Source: Caldilineaceae bacterium (GTDB lineage Bacteria; Chloroflexota; Anaerolineae; Caldilineales; Caldilineaceae). From it: 22,952 bases of DNA. Below, one piece after another: positions 1-8,518 of this stretch (position 1 is the stretch's first letter; every line of letters starts with the position of its first letter). The notes below the pieces were generated by a model that saw nothing but the letters and a program-made list of their open reading frames with translations, searched no databases and was not told the origin of the DNA. Made by a program: the position numbers and the translations under genes. The stretch covers positions 1 to 22,952 of the forward strand of contig JAPKMW010000140.1 in NCBI GenBank assembly GCA_026645575.1. The letters are read 5' to 3'.

Positions 1-77
1 CTCAAAGCCGCTCGTAATCATACTTATTTACTTAAGGTACTCGCCACTTTATTCCATTAAGACGCGATTGCCCTAAC
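1..77. other. Window edge upstream of the VWA gene
   Basis: Two plus-strand frames are open from the window edge, one to a TAA at 58-60 and one to a TAA at 74-76. Either could be the tail of an upstream gene, but neither is long enough to recognise. The second ends one base before an ATG at 78, a spacing that would suit an operon junction. No convincing ribosome-binding site or promoter is seen here. Confidence 0.2.
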
Positions 78-90
78 ATGTTTCCTCTTC

Positions 91-897
91 TTGATTGACC
101 AATCAGGTTCTATGAAAGATTCCATGCCCGGTGACGCAATGCATAGCAAAGCGCAGTTTGTTGCCACCGCGATTAATCGAATTTTACAGGAGTTGGTAAT
201 TCGCTGTTCAAAGGATGCAGAAATTAGACGCTATTTCCAAGTTGGCGTCATTGGCTATGGTGCAACCGTTGGCCCAGTCTTACCGGGCAATCTGATGGAT
301 AGACCGCTCGTGTGGATCGATGAACTTTACCAGAATCCGCTTCGAGTGGAAGAGGTCAAGAAAAAAGTACCCGATGGAGCTGGTGGTTTGATTGAAATGG
401 TTATCAAATTTCCAGTTTGGTTTGATGCCGTTGCGCTTAGAGGGACGCCAATGGTAGAAGCTTTTCGACAAGCCTATACGATTCTTCAAGATTGGACACG
501 TCAGTATCCAGTCTCATTCCCACCCGTTGTCATCAATATTACCGATGGTGAATCAACAGACGGCGATCCCTCCCCTCTTGCCGAGCAGATAAAATCACTC
601 AGCACGGGCGATGGCAATGTCCTCTTGCTCAACTTGCATGTGTCATCGACATCTATGCGCCCCTTAACTTTTCCAGATATGCTTGATACTGGTTTTGACC
701 AGTATGCACATTTGCTGTTCAAAATGTCAAGCTTATTACCAAGCGCAATGCAAAATAGTGCCATGAGGTGCGGTTATCGCGTTTCCAACGAGAGTCGCGG
801 TTTTGTTTTTAATGCTGGCATTGAGGATGTGATCCAATTTTTGGAAATTGGCACAGCAAGTAGTCAAGCAACAACAGAATTAGATAACCTGCGTTAA
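91..897 (+). CDS. VWA-domain protein of a TerY-P-type triad
   Basis: This is a von Willebrand factor A domain protein of the TerY/YegL type. The MIDAS motif DQSGSM is at the extreme N-terminus (residues 3-8), and a later NITDGES segment (about residues 149-155) fits the second metal-loop region. There is no signal peptide or membrane segment, so it is probably cytoplasmic. It is followed 3 bases later by a PP2C gene and then a kinase gene, the VWA-phosphatase-kinase arrangement known as the TerY-P triad (E. coli YegL/YegK/YegI is the classic relative). The start is problematic. TTG at 91 gives a protein lacking the first beta strand of the VWA fold, although the open frame continues back to 61 and encodes a hydrophobic strand (CFLFLIDQSGSM) without a start codon. 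An ATG at 78 in another frame would give MFPLLIDQSGSM if one base were removed. A frameshift or sequencing error is therefore likely. VWA assignment is firm; the exact N-terminus is not. Confidence 0.85.
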   Translation: MIDQSGSMKDSMPGDAMHSKAQFVATAINRILQELVIRCSKDAEIRRYFQVGVIGYGATVGPVLPGNLMDRPLVWIDELYQNPLRVEEVKKKVPDGAGGLIEMVIKFPVWFDAVALRGTPMVEAFRQAYTILQDWTRQYPVSFPPVVINITDGESTDGDPSPLAEQIKSLSTGDGNVLLLNLHVSSTSMRPLTFPDMLDTGFDQYAHLLFKMSSLLPSAMQNSAMRCGYRVSNESRGFVFNAGIEDVIQFLEIGTASSQATTELDNLR

Positions 898-900
898 TCC

Positions 901-1689
901 ATGATCCAAGTCACTTATCGCTCATTCTCGCTACCGAAGTCCGGTAATACCCTAACAGAGTATGAAGATGCCTTTTGGCCCTACTGGCGTCAAAAGTCGT
1001 TTTGCGGGCGTGAACTCCGTTTTTCTATTGCTGATGGTGTAACCGAGAGTTCGTTTGCGCGCCTTTGGGCCAAAATGCTTGTCAAGTTGTATTGTAATGC
1101 CAAAACAGCAATGCCAGACTACAACCCAGAAACTTTCGCTACAGCCGTTAAAAAGCGTGGTTCAGCCTGGTCTAAGCGCATTTTTGCACGTACACTTGAC
1201 TGGGCGGTTCTAGAAAAAGTGCAACGTGGGGGGGCGGCTACACTGTTGGGACTTACATTGACTTCTTATTATAAGCAACCTTCGTCTGGTGGGAGATGGC
1301 GAGCGTTTGGCGTAGGCGATAGTTGTCTATTTCATATTCGCAATACTTGTTTACTCCATGCTTTCCCGCTTACAACATCTGCTGAATTTAGTAATCACCC
1401 GCTATTGCTATCAACTGTTCCTGCAAAGAACGAGTATATATGGTCTAATGTGGCTGCATACACAACGGGAGGTGAATGGCAGGCAGGCGATCATTTCCTG
1501 CTCATGACAGATGCATTGTCGCACTGGTTTTTAAAGATGATTGAAGAGACTATACAACCGCAAACGATTATGCCCACTTGGGTTGACTCGCAAGAATCAT
1601 TTGAAGAATGGATCAACGGGTTGCGCCAACAGAAAACTTTGCGCAATGATGACACGACATTCATGCATATTCATATTGACGAACCATGA
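901..1689 (+). CDS. PP2C-family protein serine/threonine phosphatase
   Basis: This 262-residue protein is a PP2C-type metal-dependent phosphatase and would remove phosphate from Ser/Thr on the partner kinase or its targets. The family landmarks are visible in order: an N-terminal acidic EYEDA segment (residues 20-24), the metal-binding ADGVT motif (D45-G46), GVGDS in the middle, MTDAL, and a C-terminal NDDT motif. It has no signal or membrane segment and is close to a minimal catalytic domain. The start lies 3 bases after the VWA stop codon with only a weak ribosome-binding site, which suggests translational coupling. Its TGA stop overlaps the ATG of the kinase gene in an ATGA junction. E. 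coli YegK plays the equivalent part in the yegI-yegL locus. The PP2C call is strong; the substrate is inferred from context only. Confidence 0.85.
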   Translation: MIQVTYRSFSLPKSGNTLTEYEDAFWPYWRQKSFCGRELRFSIADGVTESSFARLWAKMLVKLYCNAKTAMPDYNPETFATAVKKRGSAWSKRIFARTLDWAVLEKVQRGGAATLLGLTLTSYYKQPSSGGRWRAFGVGDSCLFHIRNTCLLHAFPLTTSAEFSNHPLLLSTVPAKNEYIWSNVAAYTTGGEWQAGDHFLLMTDALSHWFLKMIEETIQPQTIMPTWVDSQESFEEWINGLRQQKTLRNDDTTFMHIHIDEP

Positions 1690-4600
1690 CAACTTTTCCT
1701 AGCGCAACTGATTACCAATCTGCTGTTCTGAATCCAAAACATGTTTTTCAAGACAAGGACCTGCGTTCAGCAACAGTTAAAACAAATCTTTGGGGAATGC
1801 CAGCGGTGAGTGCCGGCGGGTTTGCTCTTACCTATTTCTTTGAAACACCTGTAAGGAACAAGTGGGTGGTTCGTTGTTTCAAAAAAGAGATTGAAAGTCG
1901 TAAACAGCGCTATATTGAGATTAGCCAATTTCTCAACAAGCATAAAGAACCGTTCTTTACAACAGCAGAATACATCCAACAAGGAATTTTGATAAATGGG
2001 CAATGGTATCCAATTGTCAAAATGACACAAATAGAAGGGAAAACCCTAAATGGTTTCATTGAAAGCAACCTTGGCGAGTCAAAAAAACTTATCAATCTTG
2101 CTAATCAATTTCGTGATCTTGTTGTCCGACTAGAGCAATTAGGAATTGCCCACGGCGATTTACAGCATGGCAATATTATGATCAGTAATGATCAATTAGT
2201 ATTGATTGATTATGATGGAATGTATGTGCCTGCACTAAAGGGTTATCAAAGCGCAGAAGCGGGTCATCGCTCCTATCAGCATCCTCTTCGCAATGCGGAA
2301 TTTGGGCCAGACCTAGATCGTTTCTCGGCAATCGTTATTTATTTAGGATTGAAAGCAACTAGTCTTAACCCTAATCTATGGCAAAAGTATAGTAATGGAG
2401 ACAATTTGTTATTTCAGTCTACAGATTTCGCTAATCCCTTTACTTCGCCACTATTACAAGAATTGGAATCTTTACCTGGGTTGAAGCAACACGTAACGAA
2501 TTTTCGACTCAGTTGTAAGTTACCATTATTATCAATCCCACGTTTATTTGACTTTCTTGATGGTAAAATCCCTCAGGATCGTGCTGTAGCAATCAATTCG
2601 GAAGATGATAGATCCCAGCAACCAAGCCCATACCCCATTATTGATGCGACTAACCGTCCTGTGCTGCTCAATCTTGTTGGTGAAGTTGTACAAGTGGTAG
2701 GAAAGATTATAGACGGCACTTATGGCAAAGCAATTAATCAAACTTCTTATTGCTTTCTAAACTTTGGTGATTTTACGCAAGGGAGCATGGCCCTTGTTAT
2801 GTGGTCAGAAGCGCTTCAACTGTTTACTCAACAGAATAAAGATCCGAAAAGCTATATTGGTAAATGGGTCAGTGTAACAGGTCGGTTAAGTTCTTATAAG
2901 GCTCAAGGAAGGCCAACTCAGCCACAAATTGTCATCGAGTTACCTACCCAAATTAAAATATTATCTGGTAAAACTGACGCTGAGGCACTAATGCCACAAC
3001 TGGCGATCACACCGGATTCTATTGATTTTGGGGAGATCAAAAATGACGAAGATAAGGAACAATGGATTACCATAAAAAATGTGGGCCAAGGAATACTTAA
3101 AAGCCAAATCCAAAATTTCCCTTCTTGGTTGAATTTATCATCACATGATGTTCAATGTGCGGCAAATAGCGTGGCCCATGTAAAGATTCGGACAGTTACG
3201 CAAAGCCTCTCACCCAAAATGCTATCGCATGATCTCTTGGTAGTCTCTAATGGGGGTAACAAAACTATTCAGATTTGCGCTAAAGTAATTCATGCGCCTA
3301 TCCTAAGCATCGTATCCCCTACACTTGATTTTGGCGAAATAGCTATTGGACAGGATAGAGAACTGTCGTTTATGATCCAAAATACCGGCAAAGGAATTTT
3401 AGAAAGTCAGATAAATAATTCTTCGCCTTGGTTAGCGATTGACCAAAACAAAGTCCATTGCCCAGCAGGTTGTACTGTGAAGGTAAAAGTTCTACTCCTT
3501 ACCAAACATGTACCCAATATACAGATGAAACCCATAGGCGCCTTTGAAACCTATCAATTACTATCTGGCAAGCTAGTTATAACTTCTAATGGTGGTCAAC
3601 AAGCAGTTCAGATCAATGCAAAACTTCTCACTTCCCTGCCACCCAAACTGGATATTCCGATATTACAAGTAACGCCCAGCATAGTTGATTTTGGCGAGTT
3701 AACCCTTGGGCAAGATAAGGTGCAGTGGCTTACTATAAAAAATAGTGGCACCGGAAAATTGGAAATACAATTGCAAAACCAACCTACATGGCTAGAAGTT
3801 ACGCCGAGCAAGGCTTCTTGTACATCGACAAGTGGTGCAATCGATGTTAAGTTAGTTGCGAATTTAGGGTCTTCCGCACAAGGGCATCAGTCAAATTCTG
3901 TTGGTGCTAAGCAATTACTTTCACATAAACTGTCAATCAACTCTAACGGTGGCACCCAAACTGTTGAAATCCAGGCCAGCTTAATAACAAAACTAGGCAT
4001 ATCACAGTCAAAAAGTAAAGTTATCGAGAATAAGCGATCTGAAGCTAATCAAGAAACACCCATAGTCGTTCATCATACAAAGTCTACTCAGCCCTCTAAT
4101 CGGTCTGCTACAAGCCTACTCAGCCGCATCCTAAAGGCGCTATTGATTGGCGTTTCTATTTTTCTGATATTCAACATCATAATGATTGGCTTGCCCAGTT
4201 GGTCAAATCGATTAAATGAGGAAACAGCAACAGTACCGTTTCAAGCAAGTCCGGCGACAGATGATAATAAAGCTGTCCGTGTTTTCAGAGTGCCTACAGC
4301 TATTACCCCAACACCACAGCCCCTAAATGCTGTAATTATAAGTACACCAATAACCGTTACACTTACACCAACTATCGCGGATGCTGCACTCCCTACATCG
4401 GAACATTTAACTTATACAACAGCATTGGCTCAATTTTTTTGCCGCTTAGGCATGTGTGAGGGTAGAGAAGCATATATACAGAACAATACAGGCATTACAC
4501 CCATAACGTCAGTAAACCCAATAAAAGTTGATCTTACTATAACCGATGTGAATGTGTTGTCTCCGACCATACTGCCGATTAGCCGCATACCAATAACAGC

Positions 4601-5009
4601 AACCACTCCGCCAGCAAGCCCAACCAGCCAAAGTAGCTGCCGCTCGAAGAACCCTATCACGTTACTTTCACCAATTGATACAACTTCCAATGGCGCAATT
4701 ACCTTTAGTTGGCAGTGGCATGGTAAATTACCCAAAGATTGTGGTTTTGAGGTACGTGTTTGGCGCGATGGCGAACCACCCAAAGGGGTTCATGACGCCG
4801 TCAAAGACAATCTCAATGGTGAGATTAGGCGCAACAGCCCAAACACATACTCCTTGCACGTATCAAATATGCAGGATACACCTTCTGTTCAAGGCCATTC
4901 AGGCGAATATTTCTGGACAGTGATTCTAGTCAAGCTGCGGCCTACCTATGAAGAAACAGATTTACAAGCGAATCCACAGCGTTTTTGGTTACGCTTGTCG
5001 TCTGATTGA
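1686..5009 (+). CDS. Membrane-anchored Ser/Thr kinase with OB-like and ASH-like domains
   Basis: This 1107-residue protein begins with a divergent protein kinase domain (about residues 30-300). It has a candidate ATP-lysine in VVRCFKKE (K66/K67), a catalytic loop HGDLQHGN (D158, N163) and a metal-binding IDYDG (D175) in place of DFG. Next comes an OB-fold-like stretch (about 320-430), then three related beta-sandwich repeats beginning near 438, 539 and 659, each with an (I/L/V)DFGE(I/L) motif followed by a (K/Q)N(V/T/S)G motif, as in ASH/Hydin-like domains. One transmembrane helix follows (about 815-838), then a Thr/Pro-rich linker and a C-terminal beta domain (about 975-1107) predicted outside the cell. 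It overlaps the phosphatase gene by 4 bases. As the kinase of the TerY-P triad it would oppose the PP2C protein. E. coli YegI has a different tail. The gene is AT-rich compared with its downstream neighbours. Kinase call is strong; the OB and ASH calls come from pattern reading. Confidence 0.85.
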   Translation: MTTFPSATDYQSAVLNPKHVFQDKDLRSATVKTNLWGMPAVSAGGFALTYFFETPVRNKWVVRCFKKEIESRKQRYIEISQFLNKHKEPFFTTAEYIQQGILINGQWYPIVKMTQIEGKTLNGFIESNLGESKKLINLANQFRDLVVRLEQLGIAHGDLQHGNIMISNDQLVLIDYDGMYVPALKGYQSAEAGHRSYQHPLRNAEFGPDLDRFSAIVIYLGLKATSLNPNLWQKYSNGDNLLFQSTDFANPFTSPLLQELESLPGLKQHVTNFRLSCKLPLLSIPRLFDFLDGKIPQDRAVAINSEDDRSQQPSPYPIIDATNRPVLLNLVGEVVQVVGKIIDGTYGKAINQTSYCFLNFGDFTQGSMALVMWSEALQLFTQQNKDPKSYIGKWVSVTGRLSSYKAQGRPTQPQIVIELPTQIKILSGKTDAEALMPQLAITPDSIDFGEIKNDEDKEQWITIKNVGQGILKSQIQNFPSWLNLSSHDVQCAANSVAHVKIRTVTQSLSPKMLSHDLLVVSNGGNKTIQICAKVIHAPILSIVSPTLDFGEIAIGQDRELSFMIQNTGKGILESQINNSSPWLAIDQNKVHCPAGCTVKVKVLLLTKHVPNIQMKPIGAFETYQLLSGKLVITSNGGQQAVQINAKLLTSLPPKLDIPILQVTPSIVDFGELTLGQDKVQWLTIKNSGTGKLEIQLQNQPTWLEVTPSKASCTSTSGAIDVKLVANLGSSAQGHQSNSVGAKQLLSHKLSINSNGGTQTVEIQASLITKLGISQSKSKVIENKRSEANQETPIVVHHTKSTQPSNRSATSLLSRILKALLIGVSIFLIFNIIMIGLPSWSNRLNEETATVPFQASPATDDNKAVRVFRVPTAITPTPQPLNAVIISTPITVTLTPTIADAALPTSEHLTYTTALAQFFCRLGMCEGREAYIQNNTGITPITSVNPIKVDLTITDVNVLSPTILPISRIPITATTPPASPTSQSSCRSKNPITLLSPIDTTSNGAITFSWQWHGKLPKDCGFEVRVWRDGEPPKGVHDAVKDNLNGEIRRNSPNTYSLHVSNMQDTPSVQGHSGEYFWTVILVKLRPTYEETDLQANPQRFWLRLSSD

Positions 5010-7083
5010 TCCGATAAAATATATTGTTGCCCTCCTGCTTTTTGAAGCGGTTACGCTGATCGTCATAACGCAAGTGGATGGCCGCCTGCCGCCCATCACC
5101 CCCCTCTCTGTGACTGCGGCTGTGATCTCACTGCTGGTTGGGGTATGGCCGCTGCTCCTGCGACCATCGTTGGCGACGCAGTTGAACGCGGCGTTGGGCA
5201 TTGTGCTGGCCGGCTTTGTGCTGATTCCGATCCGGCCCAGCTTGGTGATGCAACCGCCGGCAGGGATGTTGCTTCACCTGCTGCCGGCCTATCTGCTCTA
5301 TCGACTGGGGCATGGCATATTGCTGGTGACGGTTGGCTTTCATGTCGCTGTCCATTTTCCGGCTGAGATCGCGACGCCACACTGTCCGCGCCCAACAGCA
5401 CGGGCGCTTGTGTTTCATTATCTCCTCAGTGCGCTGCTGGCCCTGGCTTTCGTCACGACGCCGGTGATGAGGGTGCGACCGCTGCTCTTTACGGCGCTCC
5501 TGCTTTGGGTCTTTTGGCTTGTCAGCCGTTCGATTCGCCGGCTGCTCTGCCTTAGTCGCACCCCACCGGCGGCGCAACTACAGGTGGCCCAACAAGCGCG
5601 CCTGCTCTTGACCAGCGTGTTGCTGGCGGCGCTGCCCACCTTCCTGCTCAACATCGGTGAAGTGATCATGGATGCCCCGCTGGCGCGCGCCGATCTGGTG
5701 GCGCTCTTTCTGGTCATTTTTCCTACAGGTGCGGCCTACACCATTCTCCGCCATGATCTGCTGACCCTCGATAGTGCCCTGCGCCGCACGCTGGCCTATA
5801 CGGTGCTTTCGGCGCTGGCGCTGCTGCTCTACTTTGCGGTGACGCTGATCTTGACCGTTGGCGTGGTGCGCCGCTGGCCGTCGTTGACCAATATTGTGGT
5901 GGTTCTCAGCGTCTTGACCACGGCCTTTGCCTTTGCCCCCTTGCAGCAGCGTGTGCAGGGGCTGGTGGACCGCTGGCTCTATCCGGAACGGCGGCGCTTT
6001 AGTCAGGCGCTGGCCGCGGCGCGCACCAAGTTGGCGAGTGTGGTGGAGCGGCAGGCAGTCATTGACCTGTTGACCCAACAACTCCCCGGCCAGATCGATG
6101 CGCACTGGGCGACGCTCACCTTGACGCCGGCCCCGGCGACGCCCGGTCAACAAGCGACAGCGCCGGCTTGGAGTGGCATCTTGGTGGTGGGCGACCGGGT
6201 GCTTGGGCGCTACTGGCTTGGCCCCCGGCGCACCCTTCCCACTTATGACCTTGACGAGCAAGAGGCGCTCCAACAGTTGCTTTATGCGGCGGCATTGGTG
6301 CTGGCCTATAGCGAGACGATTGCCGCCCTGCAACAACTCAACCAGGAGTTGGAAGTGCGTATTGCCATGCGCACGGAGCAGGTGGTGGCGCAACAGCGGG
6401 CACTGGCCGCTTACGCCGAACGCCAACAGTTGGCGCGCAACTTGCATGATTCAGTCACCCAGTCGCTCTTTAGCCTCACGCTGGGGCTGCGCGCCATTCG
6501 CAAACAGGCGCAACAGGATCCCCAAACCGCGCTGACCCAAGTGGGGCAACAAGAGCAGGTGGCGCAAGGGGCGTTGACCGAAATGCGTGAACTATTGGGG
6601 CAGTTGCGCAGCAGCGAGCCGGTTGTCAACGCCACGGAAACCGTTGATCTGGTGATGCGCTTACAGCAGCTTTGCGCCGAGCAACAGCAACAAAGCAATC
6701 TCACGGTTATGTTGATCGCACCGCCCCACTATGACTGTCCCGCTCCGCTGGCACTGGAAATCGTGGCAATTGCGCGTGAGGCGCTCCACAATGTGGTCAA
6801 ACATAGCGGCGTACAGGGGGCGCTTTGTACGCTGGCGGTGGATGCAGAAGCGGTGCAACTGACCGTGGCCGACCAAGGGCAAGGTTTCGACCTGACAAAT
6901 TCTTTTGGTAAATCGTGGGATACGGCTACAATACCCGTAACCGGTGCCGCAACCCTTGGTCACTTTGGCTTGCGCGGGATGCAAGAACGCGCCACCGCCA
7001 TCGGCGGCACGTTGACGATCCAAAGTGCGCCGGGCGCCGGTACGGTGGTGACGTTATCGGCACCGGTTCACCGAGTGCGGTAG
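4948..7083 (+). CDS. NarL-type sensor histidine kinase with N-terminal membrane bundle
   Basis: The first 300 or so residues form about seven to eight hydrophobic helices, followed by a soluble linker, a coiled-coil segment (about 460-490) and a HisKA_3 dimerisation domain with NLHDSVTQ (H500 the expected phosphoacceptor). The ATP-binding domain shows EALHNVVKH (N615), DQGQGFD and GLRGMQERA. This is the LiaS/NarX/DesK-like architecture, and the likely partner is the response regulator at 7801-8490. The stimulus is unknown but probably membrane-sensed. ATG 4948 is the only in-frame ATG near the beginning and lies 62 bases inside the preceding kinase gene; an in-frame GTG at 5074 would remove the first TM helix. 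The first 27 or so codons are AT-rich while the remainder is GC-rich, so the original 5' end may have been replaced when the upstream triad arrived. Confidence 0.88.
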   Translation: MKKQIYKRIHSVFGYACRLIDPIKYIVALLLFEAVTLIVITQVDGRLPPITPLSVTAAVISLLVGVWPLLLRPSLATQLNAALGIVLAGFVLIPIRPSLVMQPPAGMLLHLLPAYLLYRLGHGILLVTVGFHVAVHFPAEIATPHCPRPTARALVFHYLLSALLALAFVTTPVMRVRPLLFTALLLWVFWLVSRSIRRLLCLSRTPPAAQLQVAQQARLLLTSVLLAALPTFLLNIGEVIMDAPLARADLVALFLVIFPTGAAYTILRHDLLTLDSALRRTLAYTVLSALALLLYFAVTLILTVGVVRRWPSLTNIVVVLSVLTTAFAFAPLQQRVQGLVDRWLYPERRRFSQALAAARTKLASVVERQAVIDLLTQQLPGQIDAHWATLTLTPAPATPGQQATAPAWSGILVVGDRVLGRYWLGPRRTLPTYDLDEQEALQQLLYAAALVLAYSETIAALQQLNQELEVRIAMRTEQVVAQQRALAAYAERQQLARNLHDSVTQSLFSLTLGLRAIRKQAQQDPQTALTQVGQQEQVAQGALTEMRELLGQLRSSEPVVNATETVDLVMRLQQLCAEQQQQSNLTVMLIAPPHYDCPAPLALEIVAIAREALHNVVKHSGVQGALCTLAVDAEAVQLTVADQGQGFDLTNSFGKSWDTATIPVTGAATLGHFGLRGMQERATAIGGTLTIQSAPGAGTVVTLSAPVHRVR

Positions 7084-7098
7084 GGGCGATACAACAAC

Positions 7099-7193
7099 CC
7101 CGGCCTTGAAAGGCCGGGCTACCGTCAGTCGTCGCTCCGCGACTACACAGTCGCGGAGCGACGACTGACGGTAGCCGTGGGTTTCAACCCACG
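7099..7193. repeat. Cluster of three adjacent hairpins
   Basis: Three inverted repeats sit end to end. At 7099-7118 there are 9-base arms around a 2-base loop (CCCGGCCTT/AAGGCCGGG). At 7118-7175 there are perfect 27-base arms around ACAC. At 7176-7193 there are 8-base arms around TC (CGTGGGTT/AACCCACG). No T-run follows, so an ordinary intrinsic terminator is less likely than a REP/MITE-like palindromic element, though it could still stop or process the sensor-kinase transcript. It fills the space between the sensor kinase and the exonuclease gene. Confidence 0.85.
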
Positions 7194-7229
7194 ATGAACG
7201 ACCCCACGATGAAGGAAAGGAACAACCAC

Positions 7230-7796
7230 ATGGCACGCGCACAACAGGAAATTTATGTCAGCACCGATGTGGAAGCCGACGGGCCAATTCCTGGCGTCAA
7301 CTCGCTTTTGAGCTTTGGCTCGGCGGCCTACCAGGCGGATAAGACGCTGATTGGCACCTTTACAGCGAACCTGGAAACGTTACCGGGTGCGACGGGCGAT
7401 CCCAAAACCATGGATTGGTGGGCGACGCAACCGGCAGCCTGGCAGGCATGTCGCCAAAATATGGAAAAGCCGGAAATAGCCATGCCCCGCTACCTGGCCT
7501 GGCTCAAAGCCTTGCCGGGACGACCGGTCTTTGTCGGCTATCCGGCAGCCTATGATTTTCTGTTTGTCTACTGGTATCTGATCCGCTTTACCGGCGAAAG
7601 CCCCTTTTCCCATTCGGCGCTCGACATCAAAACCTATGCCATGGCGCTCTTAAAGCAACCCTATCGCGACAGCACCAAACGGCACATGCCCAAACACTGG
7701 TTCGATCCCATGCCCCATACCCACCAAGCGCTGGATGATGCGATTGAACAGGGGGCGTTGTTTTGTAATATGTTGCAGGAGAACCTGACAAGGTGA
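7230..7796 (+). CDS. DEDDh-type 3'-5' exonuclease domain protein
   Basis: This 188-residue protein is a stand-alone DnaQ-like exonuclease domain. The acidic residues fit the DEDDh pattern: STDVEADGP gives D13 and E15, GYPAAYDF gives D109, and [12 protein letters not shown] gives H165 and D170 (HxAxxD). It would hydrolyse 3' ends of nucleic acid using two metal ions; the substrate cannot be told. ATG 7230 is preferred because an AAGGAAAGG site lies 9 bases before it; an in-frame ATG at 7194 directly abuts the preceding hairpin and lacks a ribosome-binding site. The gene lies between a sensor kinase and its probable response regulator, ending 4 bases before the regulator's GTG. That suggests co-transcription, although a functional tie to signalling is unproven. 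Confidence 0.8.
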   Translation: MARAQQEIYVSTDVEADGPIPGVNSLLSFGSAAYQADKTLIGTFTANLETLPGATGDPKTMDWWATQPAAWQACRQNMEKPEIAMPRYLAWLKALPGRPVFVGYPAAYDFLFVYWYLIRFTGESPFSHSALDIKTYAMALLKQPYRDSTKRHMPKHWFDPMPHTHQALDDAIEQGALFCNMLQENLTR

Positions 7797-7800
7797 CAGG

Positions 7801-8490
7801 GTGAAAGGCATGGAAGCAATGATGCGTAATCATACGACCATCACAATTGTAATCGCCGATGACCACGAAATGGTACGCCGTGGCTTGCGGATGACCATTG
7901 CGGCGGAACCGGATCTACTGCTGTTAGGCGAGGCAACCACTGGTCGCGAAGCGGTGCGGCTGGCGGCGGAGCTGCGCCCGACATTAGTGCTGCTCGATGT
8001 GCAGATGCCGGACATGGATGGCGTGACGGCGGCGCAGGCCATTCGTCAGGCGCAACCGGCCACCGCCGTTGTGATGTTGACCAGTTTTGCCGAAGACGCC
8101 CAACTCTACGCCGCGCTGGATGCTGGCGTGATTGGCTATCTGCTCAAGGATATTAGCGGTGATGATCTGGTCGAGGCCATACGGGGCGCCGTCCGCGGCG
8201 AGCCGCAACTCCACCCATCGATTGCCCTGCGCCTCATGCGTCGCCGTTCGACCGCCGGCGATCCCTTTGCCGATCTCACGGAGCGGGAACGGGATGTCCT
8301 CAAAACCTTGGCGCGCGGCTTTAGCAATAAAGAGATTGCCCAGGCGCTCTTCCTCACCGAGACCACCGTCAAAGGTTACGTTAGCACTGTCCTCAGCAAG
8401 CTGGGCGTGAGTGACCGTACACAGGCCGCACTGATCGCGGTACGGCATGGGTTGGTAAAGCTGGCAGAGTTGCCGGATGTTTCTTTATAA
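7801..8490 (+). CDS. NarL/FixJ-family response regulator
   Basis: This is a two-domain transcription factor. The receiver has the acidic pair in VIADDHEM, the phosphoacceptor Asp in LLDVQMPD (residue 66 from the GTG start), the MLTSF switch and the conserved LLKD lysine. The C-terminal LuxR-type HTH carries LTERERDVL and SNKEIAQALFLTETTVKGY (about residues 155-215). It should be phosphorylated by the HisKA_3 kinase encoded at 4948-7083 and act at promoters that are not identifiable here. Start choices are GTG 7801 (AAGG seven bases upstream), ATG 7810, and ATG 7822, which gives the receiver lead length most typical of the family and has GGAAG five bases upstream. The gene converges on the toxin-antitoxin pair, with only 20 bases between stop codons. 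Confidence 0.92.
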   Translation: MKGMEAMMRNHTTITIVIADDHEMVRRGLRMTIAAEPDLLLLGEATTGREAVRLAAELRPTLVLLDVQMPDMDGVTAAQAIRQAQPATAVVMLTSFAEDAQLYAALDAGVIGYLLKDISGDDLVEAIRGAVRGEPQLHPSIALRLMRRRSTAGDPFADLTERERDVLKTLARGFSNKEIAQALFLTETTVKGYVSTVLSKLGVSDRTQAALIAVRHGLVKLAELPDVSL

Positions 8491-8492
8491 TG

Positions 8493-8518
8493 AGCGGTAA
8501 GTGCAGGTGCTTATTGCT
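8493..8518. terminator. Weak hairpin between convergent genes
   Basis: A 9-base stem (AGCGGTAAG/CTTATTGCT, two G-U pairs) with an 8-base loop lies directly after the response-regulator stop and runs into the last codons of the convergent antitoxin gene. Only a short T-run (TTT) follows, so termination activity is uncertain. Confidence 0.3.

Noticed and set aside
5578..6447. Long minus-strand open frame opposite the sensor kinase
   Set aside because: It lies antisense to a clearly conserved histidine kinase, is rich in Arg/Gln/His as expected from GC-rich shadow frames, and has no recognisable domain.
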